Of a stretch of DNA of 64,000 nt, positions 45,530 to 53,766 are shown one piece after another (position 1 is the stretch's first letter; each line of letters begins with the position of its first letter). This DNA comes from Nocardiopsis sp. YSL2. Lineage in GTDB: Bacteria; Actinomycetota; Actinomycetes; Streptosporangiales; Streptosporangiaceae. The notes under the pieces are model-generated. The model made no database searches, had not been told where the DNA came from, and saw only the letters and a list, made by a program, of their open reading frames with translations. The stretch spans positions 992,001 to 1,056,000 of the forward strand of contig NZ_JAMOAO010000001.1 in NCBI RefSeq assembly GCF_030555055.1, in the 5' to 3' direction. The translations under genes were made by a program, and so were the position numbers.

Positions 45530-46615
45530 TCAGGGCTCCTCCCGCGGCTCGGGCATCGATGCCGCCCTGGCCCCGGCTCTGCGCACGTCGTCGCGGGCGT
45601 CGGCGACCGCCTTCTCGGCCTGCTCCGCCGCGTCCACGGCGGCCTGGGCCGACGCGGACTGCGCCGGGTCCGCTCCCGTGATCTCGGCCGGGCCGCGCTC
45701 GGCCTTCTCCCGGCCGTCCTTCTCGGTGGACGGGCCGGCCTGGGCGGCGTCCCCGGCGAAGGCGTGGGAGACGTTCTTGACCGCCTCGGTGAGCTCACCG
45801 GGGATGACCCAGAACGTGTTGCCCTCGCCCTGGGCCAGGCTGGGCAGGGTCTCCAGGTACTTGTACGCGAGGAGTTTGGCGTCGGCGTTGTTGGCGTGCA
45901 CGGCCTGGAAGACGCGCTCCACGGCCTTGGCCTCACCGTCGGCCCGCAGGATCGCGGCCTGCTGGTCACCCTGGGCCTCCAGGATCGCCTGCTGGCGCGC
46001 GCCCTCGGCCTTGAGGATCCGGGCCTGGCGCTCACCCTCGGCGTGCAGGATCGCCGCCCGCTTGTCACGGTCGGCCCGCATCTGCTTCTCCATCGCCTCC
46101 TTGATGGTCGGCGGCGGGTCGATGGCCTTGATCTCCACACGGTTGACGCGGATGCCCCACTTGCCGGTGGTGTCGTCGAGCACGCCGCGCAGCCGGGTGT
46201 TGATCTCCTCCCGGGAGGTCAGGGTCTTCTCCAGGTCCATGGAGCCGATGACGTTGCGCAGGGTGGTGACGGTGAGCTGGTCGATGGCCTGGAGGAAGTT
46301 GGCGACCTCGTAGGCGGCGGCCTTGGGCTGGGTGATCTGGTAGTAGAGGACGGTGTCTATGTTGACCACCAGGTTGTCCTCGGTGATGACCGGCTGCGGC
46401 CGGGAGGTGAAGACGTGCTCACGGAGGTCGAACTTGGTGTTGACCCGGTCGACACCCGGGATGATGAAGTTCAGACCGGGATTGAGCGTCCTGGTGTAGC
46501 GGCCGAACCGCTCGATGTTGTACGCCCTCGCCTGAGGAACGATCCGGATCGCTGACAGCGCGATCGCGACGAACAGGACGGCGAGGATGATGAGAGGGAT
46601 AGCCGGATCGATCAT
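45530..46615 (-). CDS. SPFH/Band 7 (stomatin-like) membrane protein
   Basis: 361 residues. One N-terminal membrane segment (about 3-25) is followed by the SPFH domain (about 25-190: RIVPQARAYNIERFGRYTRTLNPG, IIPGVD, TFRNVIGSMDLEKTLTSREEIN-like helix) and a long coiled region with AEGERQAR-ILKAEGARQQ-type repeats, then an acidic/alanine tail. Such proteins (QmcA/stomatin type) form membrane microdomain scaffolds. It lies 27 bases after nfeD on the same strand, the classic nfeD-SPFH operon. ATG 46615 has AGGTG 6 bases upstream; GTG 46624 is an alternative. Confidence 0.92.
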   Translation of the reverse strand: MIDPAIPLIILAVLFVAIALSAIRIVPQARAYNIERFGRYTRTLNPGLNFIIPGVDRVNTKFDLREHVFTSRPQPVITEDNLVVNIDTVLYYQITQPKAAAYEVANFLQAIDQLTVTTLRNVIGSMDLEKTLTSREEINTRLRGVLDDTTGKWGIRVNRVEIKAIDPPPTIKEAMEKQMRADRDKRAAILHAEGERQARILKAEGARQQAILEAQGDQQAAILRADGEAKAVERVFQAVHANNADAKLLAYKYLETLPSLAQGEGNTFWVIPGELTEAVKNVSHAFAGDAAQAGPSTEKDGREKAERGPAEITGADPAQSASAQAAVDAAEQAEKAVADARDDVRRAGARAASMPEPREEP

Positions 46616-46642
46616 GTCGGGCACCTGGCCTAGAGCTCGTGG

Positions 46643-47104
46643 CTATGACTCGGGAGTGTGGGACTCGGGCAGGGCCTCACGCGGGTAGACCACCGCGGTG
46701 GCCCCGTCGATCTCCATGACGTCGACGTGTGCGCCGATCGGGATCACGAGGTCCTCGTCGATACACCGTGCCGACCACTCCTCTCCGGAGAGCTTGATCA
46801 GGCCCCTGTCCCCGTCGACCTCCTGGAGCACGACCCCGGATCGGCCGATGAGCGCGGCGGTTCCCGAACGCGCGTCGGGCTCCCTGCGCATCTGCCGCTG
46901 CATGATGGGCCGCACGAGGATGATGCCCGCGGCGGACGTGGCCGCGAAGCCGATGATCTGAACGACCACGGGCAGGCCGATGGCGCCGAGGAGTCCGGCG
47001 ACCAGTGCGGCCACCGCGACGAGACCCAACACGAACGTCAGCGTCAGCGCCTCGGCGACTCCGAGGGCGACGGCCAGAATGATCCAGATCAGCCACGCGG
47101 GCAT
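46643..47104 (-). CDS. nfeD: NfeD-family membrane protein
   Basis: 153 residues: three or four hydrophobic segments in the first ~85 residues, then the NfeD OB-fold domain (GTAALIGRSGVVLQEV...GLIKLSGEEWSARC...IPIGAHVDVMEIDG). It lacks the ClpP-type protease domain of long NfeD1 forms, so it is the short type that partners with SPFH proteins in the membrane. First gene of the nfeD-SPFH operon. AAGGA lies 2-6 bases upstream of ATG and GGGAGGG further up. Confidence 0.92.
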   Translation of the reverse strand: MPAWLIWIILAVALGVAEALTLTFVLGLVAVAALVAGLLGAIGLPVVVQIIGFAATSAAGIILVRPIMQRQMRREPDARSGTAALIGRSGVVLQEVDGDRGLIKLSGEEWSARCIDEDLVIPIGAHVDVMEIDGATAVVYPREALPESHTPES

Positions 47105-47247
47105 TGTCCTTGGGCCCTCCCGCTACGTATCGGGTATTCCTTACGCTACCCACACAGGCCCGCCGAAGCACGTGAATCCCGTGCGCTCTCGTGATCCGCC
47201 TCCGAAGCCTCACCGGGGACATCCTCCGCGCGAGTCGCACGGAACCC

Positions 47248-47282
47248 GCCCCCGCCTCCGGTCCGGGGACGGAGGCGGGGGC
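47248..47282. terminator. Hairpin between nfeD and the acylase gene
   Basis: GCCCCCGCCTCCG (47248-47260) pairs with CGGAGGCGGGGGC (47270-47282), a 13-bp stem. It is the second hairpin past the acylase stop. Confidence 0.6.
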
Positions 47283-47354
47283 AGAGGCGGGAGCAAGGGC
47301 GGGAGGAGGCGGAGACCGGAGCGGACCCGCCCAAGGGCCTGGGACGGGGCCCGA

Positions 47355-47387
47355 CCGTGGCCGGGTCCCGGCAGGACCCGGCCACGG
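47355..47387 (-). terminator. Terminator after the acylase gene
   Basis: CCGTGGCCGGGTCC pairs perfectly with GGACCCGGCCACGG (14 bp; loop CGGCA). It begins 12 bases past the acylase stop on the minus strand. Confidence 0.8.
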
Positions 47388-47398
47388 ACCCACCGCCG

Positions 47399-50326
47399 CT
47401 AGCGCCCGCCGGAGAACTGGTAGACCATCTGGTAGGTGGGACGGTTCTGCCACGCGATCGGCCACATGCCGATCCCGCCCACCGCCTGGTGGACCACCGC
47501 GTCCGCGCAGACCTGGTCACCGGCCGAGCAGTGCTCGTCGCCCGGGTAGACCTCGCCCGCGGGGACCGCGGCGGCCTCGGCCAGACTGTCCAGCAGGACC
47601 GTCCGGCACCCGTCCGGATCGCCCTCCCCGCAGTAGGCCTCTCCACCCAGCGGGCCTTGGACGTCCTCGCCGAGCACCGCGCGCAGGTCCTTGTCGACGT
47701 AGGACCACCAGCCGTACTGGAAGGCCGAGCCCCGGTGCGGCTGCGCCTGGTTGACGCTCCCGGCCTCACCGCCGCCGATCGCGCCCGAGGGCGACTCGTC
47801 CACCTGGACCGCGCGGGTCAGCGCGGCGTACAGGTCCTCGCCGAGCCCCGGCTCGAACTGGGCGCGCACCAGCGCCGGCCACCACGCGTCCATCACCCGG
47901 ATGGCGTCGGCGTGTTCGTAGTACCCGGCGTCGCGCTGGGGCTCGCGGCGCAGCGATCCGGCCTCCTGCCAGGCCCGCAGCTCCGCCACGGTCGCGGCCA
48001 GGTCGGGGTCCTCCACCTCCTGGGCGTCGATCACCTCCAGCAGCCGCGGCAGGACCTCCTGGGCACGCAGGTCGGCCGTCCCGGCCTCCATCATCACCTG
48101 GGTCAGGGAGGCCGTGGTGAACGCGTGCCCGTCCTCGACCAGCGCGGACACCCGGGAGTCGAGCAGGTCGCCCCGGTGGACCGAGCCGGTGGACCAGCCG
48201 GAGGTGTAGCCCCGTGCGGGCTTGTTGTTCCAGTTGACGATGTAGTCGGGGTTGACGGCCCGCGGGTGGTCCTCCTTCGGGTGCAGGTCGGCGTCGTTGG
48301 TCTCGGGGTCCCAGCCCGACCAGCCCGCATCCGCGTAGGCGTCGATGGGCATCGTGGGGTTGGTGCCCTCGACCCGGACCGGGTTGGCGCCGGAGTTCAC
48401 GAAGGCGATGTCCTCGTCGTCGACGTAGTGCCAGTTGAAGGCGTAGCCGATGTCGTGGGCCGCGTCCTGGAACGACGCGGCCGAGGTGATCTCGCCCGGG
48501 TCGTTGAACCTTTGGAAGCCGATGATGGAGTCGACCTCGTGCCGGTAGGTGGAGCGCAGCGAGGTGAACGCCACGGGGGTCCCGTCGACGGTGGCGAAGG
48601 ACTCCACGAGGCCGAACTCGGAGCGCAGGGAGGTCAGCGTGTATCCGCCGGCCGGGGTCTGGTCGGCGACGGTGGGCGACCACTCGTTGGTGACGCTGAG
48701 CTCCTCGAAGGCGACGCACTCACCGGAGGAGTCGACGTAGGCACGCGAGTCGGTGGAAGGGGCCGAGCCGTCGGTCTCGCACAGGTCGACGGCGAAGGTG
48801 TCGGTGAGGTCCTGGCCGGCCGAGGTGGCACTCCAGGCGTAGTCGACACCGCGGCCCATCTGGACGTAGAAGCTCACGCCGGCGAACGACGCGCCCCGGG
48901 CGCTGATGCCCGGGCCCTGGAGCTCCTGGAGCATGAGCAGCTGGGGTGAGAAGTAGCCGGTCTGCGGACCCATGACGGCGACGGGGTTGCCGCTCTCGGT
49001 GTGCTCACCGGAGACCAGGAGGGCGTTGGACATGCCGCGGGGGTCGAGGAAGCCGTCGGGCAGGACACCGTCGTTGAACAGGCCCTCGGCCTCCGACAGG
49101 TCGCCCTCCTCCACCATCTGGTCGACTTCTTCCTGGTCGGCGGCGCTGAGGTCGTCCAGGGTGGGCGGCTCGGCCGGGTCGTCCGGCGCGGCCGGCTCCT
49201 CGACGGCGGCGGCCAGGGGTGCGGCCGTCACCTCGTCGGCCGCGGAACCGTGTTCGTCGTGGACGATGCCGTAGGGCTCGACCGAGCCGGGGTCGGGGAC
49301 GACCTCGCCGACGGGGTCGTCGGGGGTCTGGGCGTAGGGGAACTCCCCGTCGACGCTGACCACGGCCTCGGGATCGTTCTCCGTGCGCCAGGCGGCGTAG
49401 AGCTCCGCGCCCTCCTCCGCGCCGTAGCGGTCCAGGAAGTTGGCGCGCACGACGGCGGCGCGGACCTCCCCGCCTCCGCCCCCGCCGAAGATGCCGCCGA
49501 CCATGGCGGCGATACCGACCACGTCGGTGGGGGTGAAGGGCTCGATGTCGCCGGCGTTGGTGATGGCGTCCTTGTGGCCGGTCAGGACGTACTCGCCGGG
49601 GAAGGTGCGGTTCCCGTCGGCCTCCTCGATGTAGGCGTTGACGCCCTCCAGGTAGGCGTCGACGTCGGCCAGGGCCTGGGCCCCGCGCTCGCCGGCCCCG
49701 GCGACGCGGTCGATCTGCGCCTGCTTGTCCTCCTCGGTGTAGGGAGCGGTCCGCCAGAGGTCCTGTTCCAGGGCCCGGTTGCCCCCGGCGCCGCCGGCGA
49801 AGGGGGTGAGCTCGCCCCGGCCGACGCGGCGGAGCACGTCCATGAGGAAGAGGCGGTCCTCGGCGGCGGCGTAGCCGGCGCCGTACATGGTGCCCTCGCG
49901 CGTGGTGCCCTCGATGTGCGGGATGCCGTGGCCCTTGTCGCGGGTGATGGTGACGTCCTGGCGCGGCTGGTACTCCCGGCCCACGTCGTCGGAGTCGACG
50001 CCGAACCCGGCGTCGAGGAAGAAGTCGTCCAGGCCCTCCTCGGTGAGGCCGTCGTAGTGGTGCACGAGGTCGTCGTACATGTCGAGCTGACTGGAGGAGT
50101 GCTGGGGGCGGGTCCCGAAGATCTGGTGGCCGAGGATCTCGGCCAGAGTGGCGCTGCCGTTCTGGCCCGGGGGGACGATGTCGTGGCAGCCGTTGGGGGC
50201 GCAGTAGTCGGGCGGGGGGTCGGCGGCCGCGGGTGTGCTCGGGAGCGCGGCCGCGGTGGCCGCGGCCACGAGCAGCGCGGCACCTGCGGCACCCGTGCGG
50301 AGCCGTTGGGGGTACGGGGATCTCAC
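47399..50326 (-). CDS. Secreted penicillin-acylase-family Ntn hydrolase
   Basis: 975 residues. A cleavable signal peptide ends near PSTPAAADPP. The alpha-chain region includes DVTITRDKGHGIPHIEGTTREG and AAAEDRLFLMDVLRR. An acidic spacer (about 370-420) is followed by DPRGMSNALLVSG, where Ser433 should be the autoproteolytically exposed nucleophile of the beta chain, and later YVNWNNKPARGY-type Asn/Arg residues. Family members hydrolyse penicillins, acyl-homoserine lactones or other acyl amides; the substrate here is unknown. GTG 50326 (AGGTGG 8 bases upstream) is preferred to GTG 50338. Secreted enzymes of this kind can quench quorum signals. Confidence 0.9.
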   Translation of the reverse strand: MRSPYPQRLRTGAAGAALLVAAATAAALPSTPAAADPPPDYCAPNGCHDIVPPGQNGSATLAEILGHQIFGTRPQHSSSQLDMYDDLVHHYDGLTEEGLDDFFLDAGFGVDSDDVGREYQPRQDVTITRDKGHGIPHIEGTTREGTMYGAGYAAAEDRLFLMDVLRRVGRGELTPFAGGAGGNRALEQDLWRTAPYTEEDKQAQIDRVAGAGERGAQALADVDAYLEGVNAYIEEADGNRTFPGEYVLTGHKDAITNAGDIEPFTPTDVVGIAAMVGGIFGGGGGGEVRAAVVRANFLDRYGAEEGAELYAAWRTENDPEAVVSVDGEFPYAQTPDDPVGEVVPDPGSVEPYGIVHDEHGSAADEVTAAPLAAAVEEPAAPDDPAEPPTLDDLSAADQEEVDQMVEEGDLSEAEGLFNDGVLPDGFLDPRGMSNALLVSGEHTESGNPVAVMGPQTGYFSPQLLMLQELQGPGISARGASFAGVSFYVQMGRGVDYAWSATSAGQDLTDTFAVDLCETDGSAPSTDSRAYVDSSGECVAFEELSVTNEWSPTVADQTPAGGYTLTSLRSEFGLVESFATVDGTPVAFTSLRSTYRHEVDSIIGFQRFNDPGEITSAASFQDAAHDIGYAFNWHYVDDEDIAFVNSGANPVRVEGTNPTMPIDAYADAGWSGWDPETNDADLHPKEDHPRAVNPDYIVNWNNKPARGYTSGWSTGSVHRGDLLDSRVSALVEDGHAFTTASLTQVMMEAGTADLRAQEVLPRLLEVIDAQEVEDPDLAATVAELRAWQEAGSLRREPQRDAGYYEHADAIRVMDAWWPALVRAQFEPGLGEDLYAALTRAVQVDESPSGAIGGGEAGSVNQAQPHRGSAFQYGWWSYVDKDLRAVLGEDVQGPLGGEAYCGEGDPDGCRTVLLDSLAEAAAVPAGEVYPGDEHCSAGDQVCADAVVHQAVGGIGMWPIAWQNRPTYQMVYQFSGGR

Positions 50327-50638
50327 GTGCTTCACCACCTGGGGGGTGCGGGCGATGGATCAGCGGAATGCTACGCACGGGTAGGCAAAGTGCGAAAGAG
50401 TTTCATGTTTGCCGTCCGGCCGGGAACCGGCCGCCGGACCATCCGTCGGTTTGAAGTGACGAGCGCCACATCCAGCCGCGATCGCACCGGCACTACCCGC
50501 ACCAGCGCCGACACGAGGAGTCGTCGTTGGCCACATCCGGCCACGACTCCGGCGCCGCACCCGGCCCATCTGGAAGGGCACGTGGACCATTCGACCGGTC
50601 CCGCCCTACAGCTCTGGGCTCTTTGACACAATCGGCGC
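50327..50638. other. Divergent intergenic region, acylase / membrane protein
   Basis: No ORF or repeat worth listing. CACAAT at 50627-50632 ends 6 bases before the ATG at 50639 and could be a -10 element for a leaderless transcript; no good -35 partner is seen. Confidence 0.4.
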
Positions 50639-51154
50639 ATGAACCAGCACCCCGAATCCCCCTCGGGCCGGGGCGAGCCCTGGCAGCAGCCCGGCGGCCA
50701 GACCCCCGGATGGGGCCTTCCCCCCGAGCAGCACCACGGCGGCGCACTCCAGCCCTACGGCACCGGCGGCTACCAGCCCGCCGACGCCGGATACCCGGCC
50801 CCCGGCGAGACACCTCTCGCCACCATCGGCGACATCGCCATCTCCCAGAGCACGGTGATCACCCCGGCCGGGCGCTTTCCCATCAGGGGAACGGTGTGGA
50901 CGGTCACCGACATGAGCCGTACCGAACGCGGCACACCGACGTGGGCGATCATCACCGCGATCCTCGTCTTCTGGTGGACCTGCCTCCTGGGCCTGCTGTT
51001 CCTGCTGGTCAAGGAGCAGAAAACGTCCGGCCACGTACAGGTGACCGTCCAGGGGCACGGCCACTACCACGCGACCGCCATCCCGGTCGGCAACCCGGGC
51101 GCGGCCTTCCACATCAACCAGCAGGTCAACTACGCGCGCGGCCTGGCCGCCTGA
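50639..51154 (+). CDS. Single-pass membrane protein with Pro/Gln/Gly-rich N-terminus
   Basis: 171 residues. The first ~60 are rich in P, G, Q and H (disordered). Residues ~60-98 look like a small beta-region (TIGDIAISQSTVITPAGRFPIRG). One membrane helix follows (about 101-124: WAIITAILVFWWTCLLGLLFLLV), then a soluble tail with HVQVTVQGHGHYHATAI. The family occurs in actinobacteria without known function. No Shine-Dalgarno is visible; translation may be leaderless. A hairpin follows between it and the convergent cobD. Confidence 0.75.
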   Translation: MNQHPESPSGRGEPWQQPGGQTPGWGLPPEQHHGGALQPYGTGGYQPADAGYPAPGETPLATIGDIAISQSTVITPAGRFPIRGTVWTVTDMSRTERGTPTWAIITAILVFWWTCLLGLLFLLVKEQKTSGHVQVTVQGHGHYHATAIPVGNPGAAFHINQQVNYARGLAA

Positions 51155-51159
51155 CCACA

Positions 51160-51187
51160 CCGCCCCCGGGCCCGCCGGCCCGGGGGC
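51160..51187. terminator. Bidirectional hairpin between the membrane protein and cobD
   Basis: CGCCCCCGGGC pairs with GCCCGGGGGCG (11 bp; loop CCGCCG) between convergent stops at 51154 and 51223. Confidence 0.7.
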
Positions 51188-51222
51188 GCGAGGGCCGCGG
51201 GCGGGGACCGCGAACGCGAGGG

Positions 51223-52125
51223 CTACCCGCGCACGCGCGCCACACCCGCCGCCACGGCCAGCGCGCCGACGTTGACCGCCCGGGCCAGCCGGACGGCCCG
51301 CCGGATGTCGGCGGTGTCCACCGCGGGCCCCTCCCCCATCTCCGGGCGCCGCTCCTCACGCCCCCGGTAGACGTTCACCCCGCCCAGGGTCCGCCCGAGC
51401 GCGCCGGCGAACGCGGCCTCGCACTGCCCCGAGTTGGGGCTGGGGTGCCGGTGGCCGTCCCTGCGCCAGATCCGCCAGGCCCGGCCGACGTCGCCGCCGA
51501 CGGCGGGGGCGGCCAGGACCGCCAGCACCGCGGTGAGCCGGGCGGGACCCCAGCCGGCGATGTCGTCCAATCGGGCCGACGCGGCCCCGAAGCGCCGGTA
51601 GCGCGCGCTCCTGTGACCGACCATGGCGTCCAGCGTGTTCACCGCGCGGAACCCGGCCAGCCCGCCCACTCCGGCCAGGGCACCCCACACCAACGGGCCC
51701 GTCACCGCGTCCGAGGTGTTCTCGGCGACCGACTCCACCACGGCACGCGCGACACCCGCCTCGTCCAACCCGGCGGGATCGCGCCCGCACAGGCGCGGCA
51801 CCAGGGATCGGGCACCTTCCAGATCGCCCGCCTCCAGTGCCCGCGCGACCCCTTCGGCCTCCCTTGCGAGCATGCTGCCCCCGAGGGTGGCCCACGTGGC
51901 GGCCGCGGTGGCGGTCGCGCCCCCGCGCTCGGCCACCGCCCCGAGCGCCGCCACGGGAGCGACCGCCGACACCGCGTAGGCGGCACCGGTGAGCTCGTCG
52001 TCCCGGTAGATCCGCCGCTCCCACCAACCAGCGGCACGGCCGAACAGCGCCACAGGATGCCCCCGCGGGGGATCCGGCACCATCGCGTCGAGCAGGAACC
52101 CCGCCACCAAACCCAGACTTCGCAC
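51223..52125 (-). CDS. cobD: Adenosylcobinamide-phosphate synthase (CobD/CbiB)
   Basis: 300 residues, polytopic membrane protein of the CbiB family: LVAGFLLDAMVPDPPRGHPVALFGR start, VESVAENTSDAVTGPLVW (family signature), FRAVNTLDAMVGH, LDDIAGWGPARLTA and GQCEAAFAGALG. It attaches the aminopropanol arm to cobyric acid in cobalamin synthesis, using the product of CobC. It lies 11 kb from the other cob genes. GTG 52125 begins VRSLGLVAGF; the ribosome site is weak (GGTGG). Confidence 0.92.
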   Translation of the reverse strand: MRSLGLVAGFLLDAMVPDPPRGHPVALFGRAAGWWERRIYRDDELTGAAYAVSAVAPVAALGAVAERGGATATAAATWATLGGSMLAREAEGVARALEAGDLEGARSLVPRLCGRDPAGLDEAGVARAVVESVAENTSDAVTGPLVWGALAGVGGLAGFRAVNTLDAMVGHRSARYRRFGAASARLDDIAGWGPARLTAVLAVLAAPAVGGDVGRAWRIWRRDGHRHPSPNSGQCEAAFAGALGRTLGGVNVYRGREERRPEMGEGPAVDTADIRRAVRLARAVNVGALAVAAGVARVRG

Positions 52126-52187
52126 GCCACCACGGTAGCCGCGCCAGGAGCAGCCCTGGCCGGGCCCAACGCCCGACCAACTAATGA

Positions 52188-52216
52188 TTGTTACTCTGCG
52201 TAGTTGCCCATACACT
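52188..52216 (+). promoter_or_regulatory. Promoter upstream of the WWFF leader peptide
   Basis: TTGTTA (52188-52193), a 17-base spacer, and TACACT (52211-52216) fit a housekeeping sigma promoter. The start would be near 52223. Confidence 0.5.
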
Positions 52217-52223
52217 CAGTGTA
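52211..52223. promoter_or_regulatory. Palindromic operator candidate over the -10
   Basis: TACACTCAGTGTA is a perfect palindrome that covers the -10 element and the inferred start site, a position typical of repressor operators. It is flanked by TTGCCCA on the left (52204-52210) and on the right (52229-52235). Confidence 0.5.
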
Positions 52224-52249
52224 GTCAATTGCCCACGGGGAGGCGCCGG

Positions 52250-52306
52250 ATGCTCCACCTGCTGACCCTGGTCATCGTCCCCGCAGGCCAGTGGTGGTTC
52301 TTCTGA
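52250..52306 (+). CDS. Leader-type peptide MLHLLTLVIVPAGQWWFF
   Basis: 18 codons with GGGGAGG 6 bases upstream of ATG, behind a good promoter. The hydrophobic peptide ends with two Trp and two Phe codons, as in aromatic attenuator leaders. It is not long enough for an enzyme. The natural target gene is missing: the next plus-strand feature is the tRNA 360 bases away, where mobile DNA is inserted. A small hydrophobic toxin is another possibility. Confidence 0.5.
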   Translation: MLHLLTLVIVPAGQWWFF

Positions 52307-52443
52307 CCCGCTCAACCCGCACGCCGGACCCGACACATCACGAAACGCCAGCGGGACAGCGCAGCACCAGGAGTTAATCACCGGTAACGTGGTGCACGGG
52401 GCCCATAGCGACCGGTTTGGTGGAGCGCGAGTGGTAACGAGAG

Positions 52444-52486
52444 ACAACTACGAATCACCGTAGTTGGTGAGGCTTTGCCCACCTGT
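52444..52486 (+). terminator. Two consecutive short hairpins
   Basis: CAACTACG/CGTAGTTG (8 bp, 52444-52465) and then GCCCAC/GTGGGC (6 bp, about 52476-52489). They could be an attenuator terminator for the leader transcript or part of the tRNA upstream region. Confidence 0.35.
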
Positions 52487-52666
52487 GGGCGAGATCTGAC
52501 GAATACCCTAGAATGTCTGACCAGTGCGCCACAGGCGCCACGACACGGGGTTCCTCCCGACCGTAGGCCGCACCCCAGCCCCGGCGCTTCCGACATGCGG
52601 AAACACCCGCGGACCACGGGTAACAGCGTGGTCGCGGCCAGCCGCGGCGAGCGACAATTGAATCAG

Positions 52667-52742
52667 GCACCCGTAGCTCAGTGGATAGAGCACCGGACTT
52701 CTAATCCGATGGCCGCAGGTTCGAATCCTGCCGGGTGCGCCA
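52667..52742 (+). tRNA. tRNA-Arg (anticodon UCU)
   Basis: A complete cloverleaf: acceptor GCACCCG pairs with CGGGTGC, D arm GCTC/GAGC, anticodon loop CTTCTAA giving UCU (AGA codons), T arm GCAGG-TTCGAAT-CCTGC, discriminator G and encoded CCA. One C-A mismatch lies at the top of the anticodon stem. tRNA 3' ends are the usual target of actinobacterial tyrosine integrases, and an integrase remnant begins 265 bases downstream. Confidence 0.97.
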
Positions 52743-52748
52743 CAAAAC

Positions 52749-52764
52749 CCCAGTTCAAACTGGG
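52749..52764 (+). terminator. Short hairpin after tRNA-Arg
   Basis: CCCAGT/ACTGGG with loop TCAA directly follows the tRNA. The following GGGTGCGC repeats the tRNA's 3' GGGTGCGC, perhaps an att scar. Confidence 0.5.
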
Positions 52765-52809
52765 TGCGCGAGTCGAACAGACGAGGCGCCGGGCCCGAAT
52801 CCGGGCCTG

Positions 52810-52876
52810 AAATGCTCCGTGTGTGCTCCCCAGTGCAAGGTCCCGTACATCAGGGCGAGGACCTCGCGGAGCATTT
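52810..52876. repeat. 10-bp inverted repeat between tRNA and integrase remnant
   Basis: AAATGCTCCG (52810-52819) and CGGAGCATTT (52867-52876) are exact complements separated by 47 bases. Position between tRNA and int 3' end suggests integrase arm or attachment-site structure, but it could be a weak terminator. Confidence 0.4.
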
Positions 52877-53007
52877 TGCCCTCCCGTGACCCTGGGCCCC
52901 GTGCTGGGACGCCCCGTGTCCGTCCGCCGGTTAGGGCCAGACACGGCCCGGCACGGCCACAGGTGCCCCAAGACCCCAGCCGCTACCCTGATGACTGTCG
53001 GGGCGTG

Positions 53008-53329
53008 TCAGCCGCCCACACGACCCGACACGGGCGCCGCCCCGCGCAACAACAGCGCGGTCGCTGTCGCCGCCGCGTTGACCACATCCGGGAGCACTGC
53101 CCGGAAGGTGTCCTGGGTGAAGTGGGTGGTCGCGTGGCCGAGTTCATTGGACACCACCTTCACGTCCGCCCCTACGGCCAGGCTGAGAGAGGCCACCCCA
53201 TGGCACAGCCCGTGCACCGTGATCGGCGGCAACCTCGCCGCTCTTCGGCATCGAGGTCACCGTCTCTCGGGCAAGCTGGACGACCTGGACGCGGATGTCG
53301 ATCTGCCTGTCTGTGAGCCGGGTGTTCAT
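53008..53329 (-). pseudogene. Tyrosine integrase remnant
   Basis: Two pieces match the intact integrase at 58152. The first, NTRLTDRQIDIRVQVVQLARETVTSMPKSGE (53235-53329), corresponds to residues ~326-355 of the intact protein. The second, PPITVHGLCHGVASLSL...VVSNELGHATTHFTQDTF (53008-53230), corresponds to ~423 onward. About 70 residues between them are deleted with a frame change, the upstream ~325 residues are gone, the catalytic Arg of the HxxR box is Cys (HGLC), and the catalytic Tyr position is Phe. It cannot be active. It shows that a related element once used the adjacent tRNA. Confidence 0.88.
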
Positions 53330-53367
53330 CTATGACAGCCCCGCCGCCTCACCTCGCCGGAGGTTTT

Positions 53368-53732
53368 GGCGGCGATCTGGAGCACACCTTCCGCTTGTTC
53401 AAGCAGACCTTGCGTTGGACCTGCCTGAGGGTCTGCTCCTGTGAGGCGGCCGACCAGTGGACCTGGTTGGTGATCGCCGCGCACACCCACCTGCGTCTGG
53501 CCCTTGGCCGAGGATCTTGCGCGTCCCTGGGAGCGGCCCGTCGAGCCGAGCCGTTCGACCCCTGCTCGGGCGCTGCGGGGATCTCGCAGCCTCCGGGTTA
53601 AGGCGGCTTGCCCGACCAGCGCGCCGCCCATCCGACTCAAGGAATCGCTGCCGGGCGCTCCGCCACGAGGTCGGCAAGACTGTCAAACGCGACCCGAGCC
53701 TTCAACAGCACAGGAACCGCGCAGGCTATTAG
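53368..53732 (+). pseudogene. Transposase C-terminal remnant, frameshifted twice
   Basis: Pieces in three frames read in order: EHTFRLFKQTLRWTC...DQWTWLVIAAHTHLRLA, then AEDLARPWERPVEPSRSTPARALRGSRSLRVKA, then RHEVGKTVKRDPSLQQHRNRAGY before a stop. Together they resemble the C-terminal end of a DDE transposase family common in actinobacteria (the WTWLIVAAHTQLRLARPL...GKT.KR ending). The catalytic N-terminal part is absent. No terminal inverted repeats were found around it. Confidence 0.65.
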
Positions 53733-53766
53733 CCAGCTCGCAGGTCCTCTGCAATAAGTTCGAATT

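Larger units (their letters stand above)
52126..52666. other. 541-base region between cobD and tRNA-Arg
   Basis: Holds a promoter-operator-leader-peptide unit (52188-52306), a 10-residue-scale hairpin pair (52444-52486) and then plain sequence up to the tRNA. No gene follows the leader peptide before the tRNA. Confidence 0.5.

Noticed and set aside
53326-53640. 104-codon minus-strand ORF beside the integrase remnant
   Set aside because: It is the antisense of the transposase remnant, and its sequence shows no independent coding signal.
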